Source of the DNA: Symsagittifera roscoffensis
Taxonomy: Eukaryota > Xenacoelomorpha > Acoela > Convolutidae
Length of the DNA: 64,000 nt
Reading direction: 5' to 3'
Assembly (NCBI RefSeq): GCF_963678635.1
Contig: NC_087071.1
Location: 42,236,153-42,300,152, forward strand
The position numbers and the translations under genes are program-made. The notes under the pieces were generated by a model. It searched no databases, was not told the DNA's origin, and worked only from the letters and a program-made list of their open reading frames with translations. The stretch's first letter is position 1. The number at the start of each line of letters is the position of its first letter. This document shows positions 1 through 13,094 of this stretch, in pieces.

Positions 1-989
1 GTGCATAATTTAATCCTGGATAGACCAATGTTAGATTTTTTTTTTCGACGTTTGGCTTTTTTCAAAAACGTTTTAAACTCCTATTGCTTCTGTGTGGAAT
101 GTTTATGTTTGCCTTGATCAATATCTAGTAATTTAAAACATCAAATTTCAAAAATTATCATCTTGGGAAGTTTTTGACAAAATTTGAAAAAATCATGCTC
201 TCAGGATATCTTTTGTAAAAGGAAACTTTTATAAAATTCAGGTCGCTTCCAATGCATTTTAATGGGAGACTGTCAAATTTTTGATGACTCTAAGTTTGAG
301 TAACCAAAGTTTTTGTTACCTCTGATGATTTACGAACACAGCCCAAAAACTTCTAACCTAAAAAACCTTTAATTTTGGTTTTCGGGAAAATACTAGTCAT
401 ACATTTTCCATATATGAAAAATCAAAAGTCATAGACTTTTCATGCAACCTTCTCTGTACCTATGGAAAAAAAATCGAAAAGTGCATGCTTAGAATTTTTC
501 CATAATGAAAATTGTTTGATTAGGATTGGTCAACATGGGAAAGTTGCAAAATAAGAGATACGCATGAGCTGATGTAACAACTAATTTTGAGCCTCCTGTC
601 GGGTTAGAAAATCGGCGTAGTGCGGTCCATGAGTTTGAGTTCTTGAGTTTTATGATTTGAGTCCAGAACCAAGGGACCAATTTTATATCAATTTCAGATC
701 GATTATTTTAAATTGCTTCAATATTTTCATTATGAATCAGGGAGCATACGAAAAAAAGAAAGCGAGAGAAAACTTCATGCATTGTAGATAATCTATGAAA
801 AAATTAGGAGACAGAAAAGCTTACGATTAATGCTTAAAAAATGTTGACTCTTATTATTTTACGATTGGTGCTAAAGAAAAAAGATGGTTATAATATTTAG
901 TTTACCTTGCAGATGAAAATTTGCTAGTATACTTGAACCTCATTGAAAAATTGTTGTCTAAAAGTTTTTCTAAGGAGGTTTATTAAAAA
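1..989. other. AT-rich stretch, nothing recognised
   Basis: No coding exon, RNA gene or known repeat could be supported on either strand. The short open frames here show no family motif and are what AT-rich sequence gives by chance. Satellite-like wording begins near 990. Confidence 0.5.
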
Positions 990-3900
990 AATTTTAGTCA
1001 TCATGAAACTTATGAATAAAAAAACAACAGACATGCAAATACTTTAAAAGATCGTCTGAAAAAAAATCTAGGCATCAGTTTCAGAAGTGCAGGCATGCAA
1101 ATACAACAACAGACATGCAAATACATTCGAAGACCGTATGAAAAAAATTATTGTCATCGATTTCATACATGCAGCTTTTGAAAAAAAAACTATAGACATG
1201 CAAACCCATTCATGGATCGTATAAAAATAAACTAGTCATCGACTTCATACATGAAGCTTATCAAAAAAACCACAGATTTGCAAACATACTCATGAATCCA
1301 ATAAAAACAATCTAGTCAACGTCTTAAAACATGAAGCTTATGAAAAAACAACAGACATGCAAACACATTAATTGATCGTAAGAAAAAAATGTAGTCATCG
1401 ACTTCATAGATGCAGTTTACGAAAAAAAACAGACATGCAAAATCATTCATGGATCGTATGAAGAAAAATCTAGACATCGAGTTCATACATGTAGTTTTGA
1501 AAAAAAAACAGACATGTATATAAATTCATAGATCGTAAGAAGAAAATAAATCTAGTTATCGACTCCATATATGAAGCTAATAAAAAAAAGTAGCAGACTT
1601 GCGAGTACATTCACGGATCGTTTGAAAAAAATTTAGTCACCGACATCATACATGAAGCTTATGAAAAAAACCACAGATATGCAAATATATTCATGATTCT
1701 TATGACAACAATGTAGTCATCGTCCTAAGACATGAAGCTTATGAAAAAACAACAATCCAGCAAACACATTCATAGACCGTATGAAAAAAACAGGCATCGA
1801 TTTTTTACATAAAGTGTAAGACAAAAAACCACACACATCCAAAGACGTTTATGGATCATATGATAAAACATCTAGTCATCATTTCATACCAGAAGCTAAA
1901 GAAAAAAACAAAAGACATGCGAGAACAATCATGGATGGTATGAAAAAAAATTAGTCATCGACTTCATCAATGAAGCTGATGAAAAAAAAAGGACTGATAT
2001 GCAAATGCATTCATGATCATATGAAAAAAAAACCGAAAAAATCTAGTCATTGACTTCATACATGAAACTAATAAAAAACAACAGACTCGCAAATTTATTC
2101 ATTGATAGTGTTAACAAAGACATTTGGTCATTGACTTCATGCATGGACTAAGAACAAAACAACATATGCAAATACATTCATGAAAACTTTGAAAAAAATC
2201 TAGTAATCGACTGCATATATGAAGCTATTGAAAAAAATCAAGAGCCCTGCAAAAGAATTCATGGATCGTTTTAACAAAATATCTAGTGATCGGATTCATA
2301 CATGCAGCTTATGAAATCAACAACAGACATGCAAATACATTCATAAATCCTATGAAAAACAAATGTAGTCATCGAATTCATACATGAAGCTTATGAAAAA
2401 AAAAACCACAGATATGCAAATATAATTATGAGTCTAATGAAAACAATATAGTCATCGCCTCAAAACATGAAGCTTATGAAAAAACAACAGACCTGCAAAC
2501 GCATTCATAATTTAAATGGAAAAAAATAGTCATCAAGAAAAATTTTTTACTTGAAGCTTAAAACAAAAATGTATGCAAATACATTTATGGATGGTTTGAT
2601 AAAAACATCTAGTTATCGACTTCATACCAGAAGCTAATGAAAAGAAAACAAAAGACATGCAAGTGCATTCATTGGTGGTATGAAAAAAATGTAGTAATTG
2701 ACTTCATAATTGAAGCTAATGAAAAAAAAAACAACTGATATGCAAAGGCAATCATGATCATATGAAAAAACGAAAAAAAATCTAATCATCGACTTACATG
2801 AAGCTAATAAAAAAAAACAACAGACATGCAAAAGAATTCATGGATCGTAAGAACAAAATTTCTAGATAGCAACTTCATACATGTAGTTTTTGAAAAAAAA
2901 GACATGCAAACACATTGGTGAATTTTATAAAAATTTCTCACCATCATTTTCATACTTGCAGCTTATGAAAAAAAAACAGATATGCAAATAATTTCATTGA
3001 TTGTGTTAACAAATACATCTGGTCATTGAATTCATTCATGCAGCTAAAAACAGAACAACAGATATGTAATTACATTCATGAATCCTATGAAAAAATGTAG
3101 TCATCGACTTCATACATGAGGCTAATGAAAAAATCAACAGCCATTCAAAATAATTCTTGGTTCGTAAAAACAAAATCTAGACATCGACTTCATACTTGTA
3201 GTTTATGAAAAAAAACAACAGACATGCAAACAAACACGTTCGTGAATCATATAAAAAACTCTAACCATCCTTTTCTTACATGCAGCTTATGAAAAAAACA
3301 ACAGACATGCAAATGTATTCGTTGACCGTGTTAACAAAAACATCTGGTCATTGAATCCCATGAAAAAATCTAGTCATCGACTTCAGACATGAAGATAATG
3401 AAAAAATCAACAGACATGCAAAAAAATTCATGGATCGTATGAACAAAAAACCTAGACATCAATTTTATACATGCAGCTTATGAAAAAAAAGAGACATAAA
3501 TACAAACAAATTCACGCAAACACATACATGCAGCTAAACACAAAACAACAGATAGGTAAATACATTCATGAATCCTGTGAAAAAATCATGAAGCTTATGA
3601 AAAAAAAACAGACATGAAAAATTTTCATGGATCGTATGAAAAAATCTAGTCAACGACTTCATCCATGAAAAACAGCAGACTTGCAAAGACCTTTTTGATC
3701 GCATGAAAAAAAATTCTAGTCGTCGACTTCATACATAAAGCTTACGAAAAAGAACAGACATAAAAAAAACTTTCGTGGATTGTGTGAAAAAATGTTAGAC
3801 AATGTATGACATATCAAATAAAACGACTAGACAACGACTTCTTACAAGAAGCGTATGAGAAAAAACAAGAGACGTGCAAATACTTTTATGGCTCGTCTGA

Positions 3901-6900
3901 AAAAAAATCTAGTCAACGACTTCATACATGAAGCTAAAAAAAACAACAGACATGCAAACACTTTCATAGATCTTATCAAAAAAATCTAGTCATCGGCTTC
4001 ATACATGAAGCTAATGGAAAAACAAAACACATGCAAATATCTTCATAGATCGTATGAAAAAAAATCTGGTCAACGACTCATACATGAAGCTTATGGAAAC
4101 AAAACCAACCTGAAAAAACATTCAAAGATCGTATGAGAAAAACATCTAGTCAACGACTTCATACATGGAGCTTATGAAAAAATCAACAGATATGCAAATG
4201 CATTTCTGGATCAATTAAAAAAAATATCTAGTCATCGACTTCGTATATGAAGCTAATGAAAAACAAGCAAAGACATGCAAACAAATTCATAGATCGTAAG
4301 GAAAAAGATTTGGTCAGCGACTTTATTCATGAAGCTTAGGAGAAAAGCAACAGACATAATAATACATTTATTAATCGTATGAAAAAGCATCCAGTCAGCG
4401 ACTTCATTTATGAAGCTAATGAAAAAACAAAAGACATGCAATACATTCATAGATAGTATAAGAAACTAGTCATCGACTTCATACATGAAGCTTAGGAGAA
4501 AAGCAACAGACATAATAATACATTTATTAATCGTATGAAAAAGCATCCAGTCAGCGACTTTATACATGAAGCTAATGAAAAAAAAAAGCTAATATGCAAA
4601 CTCATTCATGATCATATGAAAAAAAAGAAAAAAAAATATAGTCATTGACTTCATACATGAAGCTTATGAAAAAGACAAGAGACATGCAAAAGATTTCATG
4701 GATTCTATGAACAAAAAATCTAGAAAGAGACTTCATACTTCTAGTTTTTGAAAAAAAGCACACAAGCGAACATATTCATGGATCGTATGAAAAAAAAATC
4801 TTGTCATCGAATTCATCCATGAGGCTTATGAAAAAAATTTTTTCATGCAAATACCTTCATAGACCGTATGAAAAAAAATCTAATCATTTACTTCACACAT
4901 AACTCAAATAAAACGACATGAAAAAACATTCCTCAATCGTCTGAAAAGGTCTAGTCAACGACTTCATACATCAAACTCATGAGAAAAAAAAACATGCAAA
5001 TACAATTACGGTTCGTATGAAAAAAAAACAAGTCAACGACTTCATACATGGAGCTTATGAAAAAAAAAACAGACAGGAAAAAACATTCATGGATCTGAAA
5101 AGAATATCTAGTCAACGGCTTCATACATGAAGCTAAGGAAAAAACAACAGACATGCATTCATGGATCAAATGAAAAAAAAAACATCTAGTCATCGACTTC
5201 ATACATGCAGTTTATGAAAAAAAAAACAGATATGCATACACATTCGTTGGTCGTATTAAATAAGTTCTAGTCATTCACTCCATACTTAAACCTTATGAAT
5301 AAACAACAAGCACGCAAAACTTATTTGGATCGTATGAAAAAAAAAACATATAGTCAACGATTTCATACATGAAGCTAAACAAAATACAACAGACATGCAA
5401 ATACCTTCATCGGCTATATAAAAAAATATAGTCATCGACTTCATACATGAATTTTATGAAAAAAAAAACTAGAAATGAAAACAGATTCATGGATCGTTTG
5501 AAAAAAGTATCTAACCAACGACTTCATAGATGAAGCGAATGAAAAACCAACAGACATGCATACACCTTCATAAATTGTGTGAAAAAAATCTGGTCAACGA
5601 CTTGATAGATGAAGCTTATGAAAAAAAACAGACATGGAAAAACATTCAGGGATTGTATAAAAAACTAGTCAAGGAATTCAAACATGAGGCTTATGAAACA
5701 AAAACAACAGATATGCACAGATATGCAAATGCATTCATGATTACATGAAAAAAAAACATCTAATCATTGTCTTCATATATGAAGCTAATGAAAAAATCAA
5801 CAAACCTCTAAATAAATTCATGGATCGTATGAATAAATCTAGTCACTGACTTCATACATATTGTTTATGAAAAGAAACAACAGACAAGTAAACGTATTCG
5901 TGGATCGTATGAAAAAAAGATCTAGTCAACGACTTCAGACAAGAAGCTAAAGAAAAAACAACAGGCATGCATATACATTCACGGATCATATAAGAAATAC
6001 ACAGTCATCTATGTTATGCATGAAGCTAATGAAAAAAGCAACAGACATTCAAATACAATTATGGATCGTATGAAAGACTTATCTGGTCATCGACGTCATA
6101 CATGAAGCTAATGAGAAACCACCATATATGCATATACATTCACGGATCGTGTGAAAAATATACTTAGTCATCGACGTCATACATGAAGCTGAGGAAAAAA
6201 GCAACAGACATGCATAAACACTTATGGATCTTATGAAAAATCATCTAGTCATCGAACTCATACATTAAGCTAATGAAACAAGCAACAGACTTGCATATAC
6301 TTTCACAGACCGTATGAAAAAAATACTTAGTCATCGACGTCATACATGCAGCTGATAAAAAGCAACAGACATGCATTTACATCCATGGATTGTATGATAC
6401 AAACATCTAGTCATCGATGTCATACATGAAACTTATGAAAAAAGCAACAAAAATGCATATACATTCATGGATCGTATGAAACAAATATCTAGTCATCGAC
6501 TTCATACATGAAGCTAAAGAAAAATAACAACAGACTTGTATGTACATTCATGGATTGTATGAAAAAAAAACATCCAGTCATTGACCTCATACACGAGGCT
6601 AATAAAAAACAAGAAACATGCATATTTTTTCATGGATCGTATGAAATAACATCTAGTCTTCGACGTTATACATGAAGCTACTGTACAAAAAAAACATACA
6701 TGCATATAAATTCAAGGATCGTATGAAACAAATATCTAGTCATCGAAGTCATGCATGAAGCTAATGAAAAAAAAAGAAACAGACCTGCATATGCATTTAC
6801 GGATCGTTTGAGAAAAAACATCTAGTCATCGAAGTCATACATGAAGCTGAAGAAAACAGCAGAAGACATGCATATACATTCATGGATCGTATGAAACAAC

Positions 6901-7965
6901 TATAGTCATCAACATCACACTTGGAGCTAATGAAAAAAAATAACAGACATGCATAAACATTCATGGATCGTATGAAACAAATATCTAGTCATGGAAGTCA
7001 TACATTAAGCTATTGTAAAAGACAACAGGCATGCATATACTTTCATGGATCGTATGAAAAAAACATTTAGTCATGGAAGTCATACATAAAGCTATTGTAA
7101 AAGACAACAGGCATGCATAAACATTCATGGATCGTATGAAACAAATATCTAGTCATGGAAGTCATACATTAAGCTAATGAAAAAAGCAACAGACATGCAT
7201 ATACACTCATAGATCGTATGAAATAACATCTATTCATCGAAGTCATGTATGAAGCTATTGAAAAAAAAAGAAACAGACCTGCATATGCACTTACGGATCG
7301 TATGAAACAAATATCTAGTCATCAACTTCATACATGGAGCTAATGAAAAATTATATATATATGCATATACTTTCATGGATCTTATGAAACAAATATCTAG
7401 TCATCGAAGTCATACACGAAGCTAATGAAAAAATTTACAGACATGCATAAACATTCATGGATCGTATGAAACAAATATCTAGTCATGGAAGTCATACATT
7501 AAGCTATTGTAAAAAACAATAGGCATGCATATACATTCATGGATCGTATGAAACAAATATCTAGTCATGGAAGTCATACATTAAGCTATTGTAAAAAGCA
7601 ACAGGCATGCATATACATTCATGGATCGTATGAAAAAAATATTTAGTCATGGAAGTCATACATAAAGCTATTGTAAAAGACAACAGGCATGCATATACTT
7701 TCATGGACCGTATGAAAAAAATATTTAGTCATTGAAGTCATACATAAAGCTATTGTAAAAGACAACAGGCATGCATATTGGATTGGATGAAACAAATATC
7801 TAGTCATCGATGTCATTTATGAAGCTGATGAAAACAAGAAACAGATATGCATATACATTTAAAGATCGTATGAAAAAAAACATCTATTCATCGACTTCGT
7901 ACACGAAGCTAAGGAAAAAAGCAACAGTCATAACTTTACAATCATGGATTGTAAGAAAAAAAATC
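990..7965. repeat. Satellite array, ~80-bp units
   Basis: About 7 kb of head-to-tail units of roughly 78-82 bp, so some 85-90 copies by length. Each unit carries recognisable blocks in the order CTAGTCATCGACTTC, ATACATGAAGCT, an A run, ACAGACATGCAAATAC, ATTCATGGATCGTATG, then another A run. CTTCATACATGAAG is a short inverted repeat (6-bp arms, 2-bp spacer). The two halves of the unit resemble each other (CATGAAGCTTATGAAAAA against CATGGATCGTATGAAAAA), so the unit looks like an old dimer of ~40 bp. Copies are diverged, with many indels in the A runs. Open frames of 60-83 codons inside the array are periodic products of the repeat, not genes. Confidence 0.95.
6985..7795. repeat. Homogenised sub-block of the satellite
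   Basis: Within the array, these units share private variants: GGAAGTCATACAT, TAAGCTATTGTAAAA, ACAACAGGCATGCATATAC and GTATGAAACAAATATC. They are nearly identical to one another, unlike the diverged units upstream. This marks the most recently amplified part of the satellite, probably by unequal exchange. Units from about 5965 onward already carry the GCATATAC variant instead of GCAAATAC. Confidence 0.75.
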
Positions 7966-8534
7966 TGGAAGTCTAAGTTCAGACTTCTATCCTGACAAAA
8001 TCAAGTGAAACATAAAATCAATCTATTTAAGTCATGCCGCAATTTAGTACATGTAAACGCTCAAAATTCGTTGTTTTTTATCCAAATGAAAGAACTTTTT
8101 TGGTCACTAAAGGGTTCTGTGTGAAAAAATAAGCTAATTTAGATGGAATTTATCCATAAACAGTTTATATGTGAAATTAAATTCAATTAACAATTGAGTT
8201 TTCTACATGTGGGAAAACTTTTAAGTTTGGGGCTGTAGAACACAATCTTCTAAGTGGAACTCCAGAACAACTGACTTGCATTAAGGGAAAAAACTGTTGG
8301 AAAATTAGATGACACTCATACGATGTTTTAATACGCAATAGTGTAACTTTCATGCAAATTTGTAGACACTGGTTACAAGTGAAAATTCAAGTTTCGTATA
8401 TGTCTGACTAGTTTTTTTTTTCAAATAAGGAGTAAATTTTAAAAATTTCGTTCGAGTGCGTCCTAAAAAAATGTATGTAATTGTTTCATGATATTGTCCG
8501 CATCAGTCACTTCACTTTTTATTTTAATATTCAG
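7966..8534. other. Unique sequence ahead of lectin exon; splice acceptor at its end
   Basis: No repeat or coding signal was recognised in most of this stretch. It ends in a pyrimidine-rich tract and TTTAATATTCAG, a good 3' splice site with AG at 8533-8534, directly before the lectin-like exon. The upstream exons of that gene are not visible here and may lie beyond the satellite. Confidence 0.5.
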
Positions 8535-8895
8535 AGCCAAAATGTTCACGCCCAAAGAAAAAGAGACGGGGCGCTTTGCAGTTGACTTCGTGAAAATGCA
8601 AAAAACAAACAAAGCGCAATATGTTTGGACAAGCTGGAAAATAGAACCCGAGTCTGTCAACAGTGGAAAAGGACTCGTGATCAAAAGTTCTTCCCGCTCC
8701 GACTGGGTGTGGCCCGAGAATATGTGGATGCCTAAAACAGGAGAGCCACACTCTTTAAACGGAGGAATAATACAGGATGATTATCATCGAGAGCTGTGTG
8801 TCGTAATGGGGAAACACGGGGCTGCTGATATCATGTGTGGAGACGCATCGGTGTGGCGGCGACAACATGTGTATGCTCTCTGCACATACGACTGA
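8535..8895 (+). CDS. C-type lectin-like domain, terminal exon
   Basis: The frame encodes about 119 residues ending in TGA. It fits the second half of a C-type lectin-like fold: a VWTSW strand, aromatic and Trp-rich WVWPENMWMPKTGEPH in the place of the usual W..GEP loop, then ELCVVM, a short loop, DIMCG and a final YALCTYD in the position of the conserved last Cys strand. These Cys residues would form the C-terminal disulfides. The usual calcium-site EPN and WND triplets are altered (GEPH, AADIMC), so sugar binding by the standard site is doubtful. The frame stays open through the 5' splice-acceptor region to an ATG at 8488, but the acceptor at 8533-8534 suggests an internal start of exon. Base composition is richer in GC than the flanks. 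A possible polyadenylation signal AATAAA lies at 9215. It could also be a pseudogene fragment. Confidence 0.6.
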
Positions 8896-10437
8896 GACTT
8901 AAGCAGCAATGATGCAGCCCACAATATCAAGCAAAAAGTAAACAAGCAACACAAACCCTAAAAACATACTAAGCGTAGACGAGGGGAAGTTACAAGTTAT
9001 AACTGGACTCGATGACAACACTTGCTCACATTTTATGCTATCAATTTGACAGGATATGGGTAAACAGAGTTCAATTTTGGGTTTAAAAGCGCCTAAGCTT
9101 TGTTGGTGAAAAAGGTATAGTCTGGGTATAAGAAATAACTTTCATCCATGTCTGTTTTTTAGTAGTTTTCTAGCATATTTTATACACAAAAGCATTGCAA
9201 GCTAGCAGAAAAGAAATAAAAGGAGAGTCACTAAAACCAAAAAAAAGAATAAAAAGGAAAAATGACTAAAATTTTGGCTCTATATGAGAATTTAAAAAAG
9301 TAAATTGTGCGACAACTAGGCCGACAAAACTTTAGAACATTCCCGTAGAACCAAAAACAAAATTGTTGTGATGAAAAAGTTTGAATTTTAATTATATTCC
9401 AGGACTTTTAGCACTAATTGCGTTCCATAAAAGGTATGTTTCCAAATAGGTCATCAGGCCGATAAAAAAGAAGCCGAATTTTTTTGCGCAGAATAAACTT
9501 TTTAAGCGAGAAAAAAAGAAGAAATTATACGAACCCAAGCACAGTAAAAATACCAATTGCAGCAGTGATTCAAAACGCTAAAAATAACTGAGAAGAAAAC
9601 TGCCTACATGAGAAAAAAACATTTCTTAGACATGGCAATTAAGCGGACAAAACATAAGAATTGAATAATGGTCAAAAAATTTTTTGAAACGGCTATATTC
9701 CGTTTGAACAAAAACAGGACTTGATCAGATTTCAACATAGAACTTCGACGTTCTAGGCGTATTCAATATAAACCAAGATGTTATATGATTCAAGTGATTC
9801 TGTTGAAAAAGTGATTGACCAGAAAATATGACTAAATAACAATTTGATATCGCTTGCGATTAGCTGGTTATTTTACATTGTATGATTTTTTAAGGTTGTT
9901 GAAATCTTTGAATTGATCAGCAATAGTCTTTCTTGTTGCCACGATATAATATCTGACTACCAGTGGTCCTAACGTAAAAACACTGGTAAAAATTCTTTCC
10001 TAAGTTTTTGCAAGGGTGGTGTGATGTAAATGGAAAAGTGTTGAATTTGGTTAGATCGGCCGTTGCTTTCCGTTTGTGACAGACGACATTTTAAATCTCA
10101 TTGCAGCCGAGACTGTTTCAATCTGTAGGTTTTTTTGCGTTCTGGTTGGTAGTTCGTAGCGTTGGTTTAGTGCTAGGTTGCGTCTCTTTCAGCGGTTCCT
10201 GAGCTGAACGTTGTTAGAACTTCAGGGAAGAGTGTTTAGCAAAGTTGACTACTGATTAGCATAGTAGCGGAGTTTGGGTTGAGTCAGTTGTTGAGTTATG
10301 GTTTTCTTTTTTAGAGAGTACAACCTTTTCTACTGAGTTTTGACGGAAGATCGGCTCAGTTTTCAGACTCGACAAGCTTTGTGTACTATCTAAGTTTTCG
10401 GTTTGAAATAATTGAGCTAGAAAAATTTACAATCATT
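8896..10437. other. Flanking sequence, no gene recognised
   Basis: Downstream of the lectin-like exon. The only signal noted is AATAAA at 9215-9220, about 320 bases after the stop codon, which could end that transcript. Otherwise there is AT-rich unique sequence without long frames or repeats shared with the rest of the window. Confidence 0.45.
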
Positions 10438-10818
10438 GTCATCTGACAGCGATGTACTATTTTGAGATCCCCCTTTGTACTATTTTGAGATATCCATTTT
10501 TGGTGACGGACCCTAAAATTTTTCTAAAAGCGCCCTTGGCGCCAATATATTTTAATTTTGAGGGGGGAGCTCGCGCCAAAAAAACGCGATTTTTTCGTAA
10601 ACATTTTCCAAAAACTGCCTAAAAACGCCTTTTTTGACTTTTTTTCAAAATTTTGCCTGCGGCGTTGAAATTTTTGCCAAAACAGTGTCTTTGTAGTGCT
10701 TTAAGAGAGCTCAATAAATCAATTTGGTCGACCTAAAAAAAAGGTCGACAAAATTTTAAATTTTAAATTTTTTTTTGAAATTATGCCCCCCCCCCTCGGG
10801 AAAATCCTAGATCCGCGC
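10438..10818. mobile_element. Possible non-autonomous transposon fragment
   Basis: A compositionally distinct patch with TGTACTATTTTGAGAT repeated twice at about 10451-10495, GCGC-containing stretches (GCGCCCTTGGCGCC), runs of G and C, and a right edge reading CCTCGGGAAAATCCTAGATC. This last phrase resembles the edges of dispersed short repeats in invertebrate genomes. No terminal repeats or coding capacity were seen, so the call rests on composition and wording only. Confidence 0.3.
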
Positions 10819-12942
10819 CTGTTCAGAGGGATTTGCATGTGGGTTCTTAGTTTTTGTTCTTCTTCTCTCAGCAATGATTCTTGAAAGAGAAAATCAGCGA
10901 TTTTTTGACTTGTAACAACTAACTATTCAGATCTTCCCAACATGTTTTGCTTGTGTTGGCGAGATGCTCAACTATTGAAATTAACGTTTCTGGACATTTT
11001 TTAAGTGCTCTGTGTGCTCTTTTTGCAGTGCTCTTTACTGTTATTTGCCGTTTATTTTATGGTTTTTAGGAAAATGTGAGATTTCGGTTTTTTGAATATC
11101 TTTTATTTCGACAATGCGGTCTCAAGTTTAAAAGCGTTTAAGCATTGAAGAAGGTATTTAGGATTTTATATGGCTCCATCATTCGTGATTTTTTTTCAAT
11201 TTTTAAAATCGATGAACCCATTTGACTTTTAATGCCAAGTCAACATAGTGGTGCAGAAGTAGCTTGCACTTCAAAAATGAAATATTTTTTCGCATCGGGT
11301 TTGGCGGAGTTTCTGTTTATCTTTGTTGCTTTTTTTTGTGTTTGTAGATGGGTGTGTTTGCTAAATTTTCCTGATTTTTGCGCAGCAATTCCGACAACAC
11401 AAGTGCATTAATAGGTGCCAGTGGACAAATTAGGTGATGTTAGCGAAGATTATCAGAAAGTTCGATATTCACTACAAACAAATACCCAACTTGCGAGTTT
11501 GTGGCTGCGGATAAAACTGTTTTCCACGTTGAACGTGTCATTTAGCTCCACAGATTCGCTTTTTCCGATTCAGAACGTTTTATTCTGTGCTGTTCTATCG
11601 TAAAGGTTTTTAGCGTCAACCATAAACATACTAGTCTCTGGTTGATTTTTGTCGTAGTTCTGAAGCGCCGGGGCATTGGCTTTACTGTGGCAACAGTCGA
11701 AAATGTTTCACAGTGAAAATTAATAAAAAATTAATCCCTAAAAAACTAACAAAAAATAATCCATTAAAATGACAGATAAAACTTAATTCTCTCAAAATGA
11801 AAGATAAAGTTAATATAAACTCACATAAAATCATCAGTTAAATTATCCTTTTTTCCTCATAGCACCTTTTTAATCATTGAATGGTAATTTGAACTAATAG
11901 CTCTATTGTAATCTAACCTCATCTGATAATTTAAAACCACCGCCAATTATAAGCTCGAATACCACTTTTGAAAGTTGCAGTTTCCAAACAACTGATAATC
12001 AAAGCGAATATAATAGCAAGTGATTAAAAGACAAAAATAATGTTAAAAAAGAAACTTTTCGAAGAAAGTCATTTTAACATGCCGGAATCAACAACAGAAC
12101 ATTTTTTCAGATATATGTAATTTATGGGACGGCTGATTTTTAACGGCTTCGTCGTCGGAAAAAGTTTTTCATCCTGCTCGAACTATACTTTCCAGCAACT
12201 CTTCAATCCTCTCGAACTATGGTCTTCAACCTTTTTTCCTTCAAAACTTTAAGGGTATGTGCCCCCCCCCCCCCCCCCCCCCTCGTAATTTCAAACAACT
12301 GCATAGTTAGTTTTGAAGAATTCAACACAAGAATCGATTTCTTCAGTCGACAAGTTGCTGAAATCGTCTGGATTATTAGCCTAAAACTCAGTGTGATTCT
12401 AGCAGAACTGTCCTTAGCAAATAGTGCAACTGCTCACTTGAAACACATAGCGCTGATCGTCGTACGTCGAGAGGGCATTTTAATTCAAGATGATGATCTT
12501 CATATAAAGTGATCACAATTAATTCGTGTAATCATTGCTCGATAATAGTTCTCATTATTTTAGTGAAGATGGTTTTGATTTATCAAAAAATGATGAGCTG
12601 ATCTGCATAAATGATGCCTGAAAAAAAATTATATTTCTTTTTCCTGATAATTCTTACTATATATATTTTCAATTATTTTTCTTTTTTTTTCACAAAACTT
12701 TTTTTAAATTCTTTTTTGATCTGAACATTCTGTGAAACCATTTGTTAGTTGTAGTGTTTATCGTTATTAGTTGATGCTAGAGCTGGCCAGGGGGGTGAAG
12801 CTTGGCTGCTACCCATGTATTAAGATGCGCTATAGAGTTCAGGTCAGTCATGCTATGTATTAAGATTAGTTATAGAGTCTACATTGTATTAAAATAGGGA
12901 ATACCAATGGTAACGTTTTATGGCATGTGTAATGGTAAGTAG
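10819..12942. other. AT-rich sequence, nothing recognised
   Basis: No supported gene. The frame at 12219-12512 runs through the homopolymer and lacks any family motif. The end of this stretch may include the distal part of the Gypsy LTR, whose outer boundary could not be set. Confidence 0.4.
12262..12282. repeat. Poly-C homopolymer run
   Basis: Twenty-one consecutive C residues in otherwise AT-rich DNA. On the minus strand this is a G run like the polypurine tract next to the Gypsy LTR at 13063-13073. No LTR-like sequence was recognised beside it, so it is listed only as a simple repeat. Confidence 0.85.
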
Positions 12943-13060
12943 CTGAGTCTCTGAGAAGATACAATAGGCACTGAACCATTTATTGAAATGCGGTATCTGA
13001 ATTACACGAAGTACATTAAAAATGAGTATAGAAGCATCTCGTAAGCGGGACTACCAGCTA
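12943..13060 (-). repeat. 3' LTR fragment of the Gypsy element
   Basis: About 118 bp matching 21593-21712 with scattered differences. Both copies end, on the plus strand, in GCGGGACTACCAGCTA. On the element's sense strand the LTR therefore begins TAGCTGGTAGTCCCGC and contains AATAAA (rc of 12979-12984), a likely polyadenylation signal. Beyond 12943 the two copies diverge because the 5' copy is joined directly to gag, so the true LTR may extend further to the left. Confidence 0.7.
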
Positions 13061-13062
13061 TG

Positions 13063-13073
13063 CCCCCCCCCCC
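13063..13073 (-). other. Polypurine tract of the Gypsy element
   Basis: Eleven C on the plus strand, read as eleven G on the element's sense strand. It sits directly beside the start of the 3' LTR and just after the end of pol. This is where the plus-strand primer of an LTR retrotransposon lies. Confidence 0.6.
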
Positions 13074-13094
13074 AAATGGAGGCAGTATTGTCCT

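Noticed and set aside
2634..6705. Several 60-83-codon frames inside the 80-bp satellite, mostly on the minus strand
   Set aside because: They restate the repeat in protein form (recurring HECICMSVVF-like text), begin and end with unit indels, and have no conserved start or function.
990..7965. CRISPR-like look of the array (short repeats with differing stretches)
   Set aside because: The whole ~80-bp unit is repeated with gradual divergence. There are no constant repeats with unique spacers, and the setting is eukaryotic.
12219..12512. A 97-codon plus-strand frame with a Pro run
   Set aside because: The Pro run is the poly-C homopolymer, and the rest has no motif and sits in AT-rich sequence.
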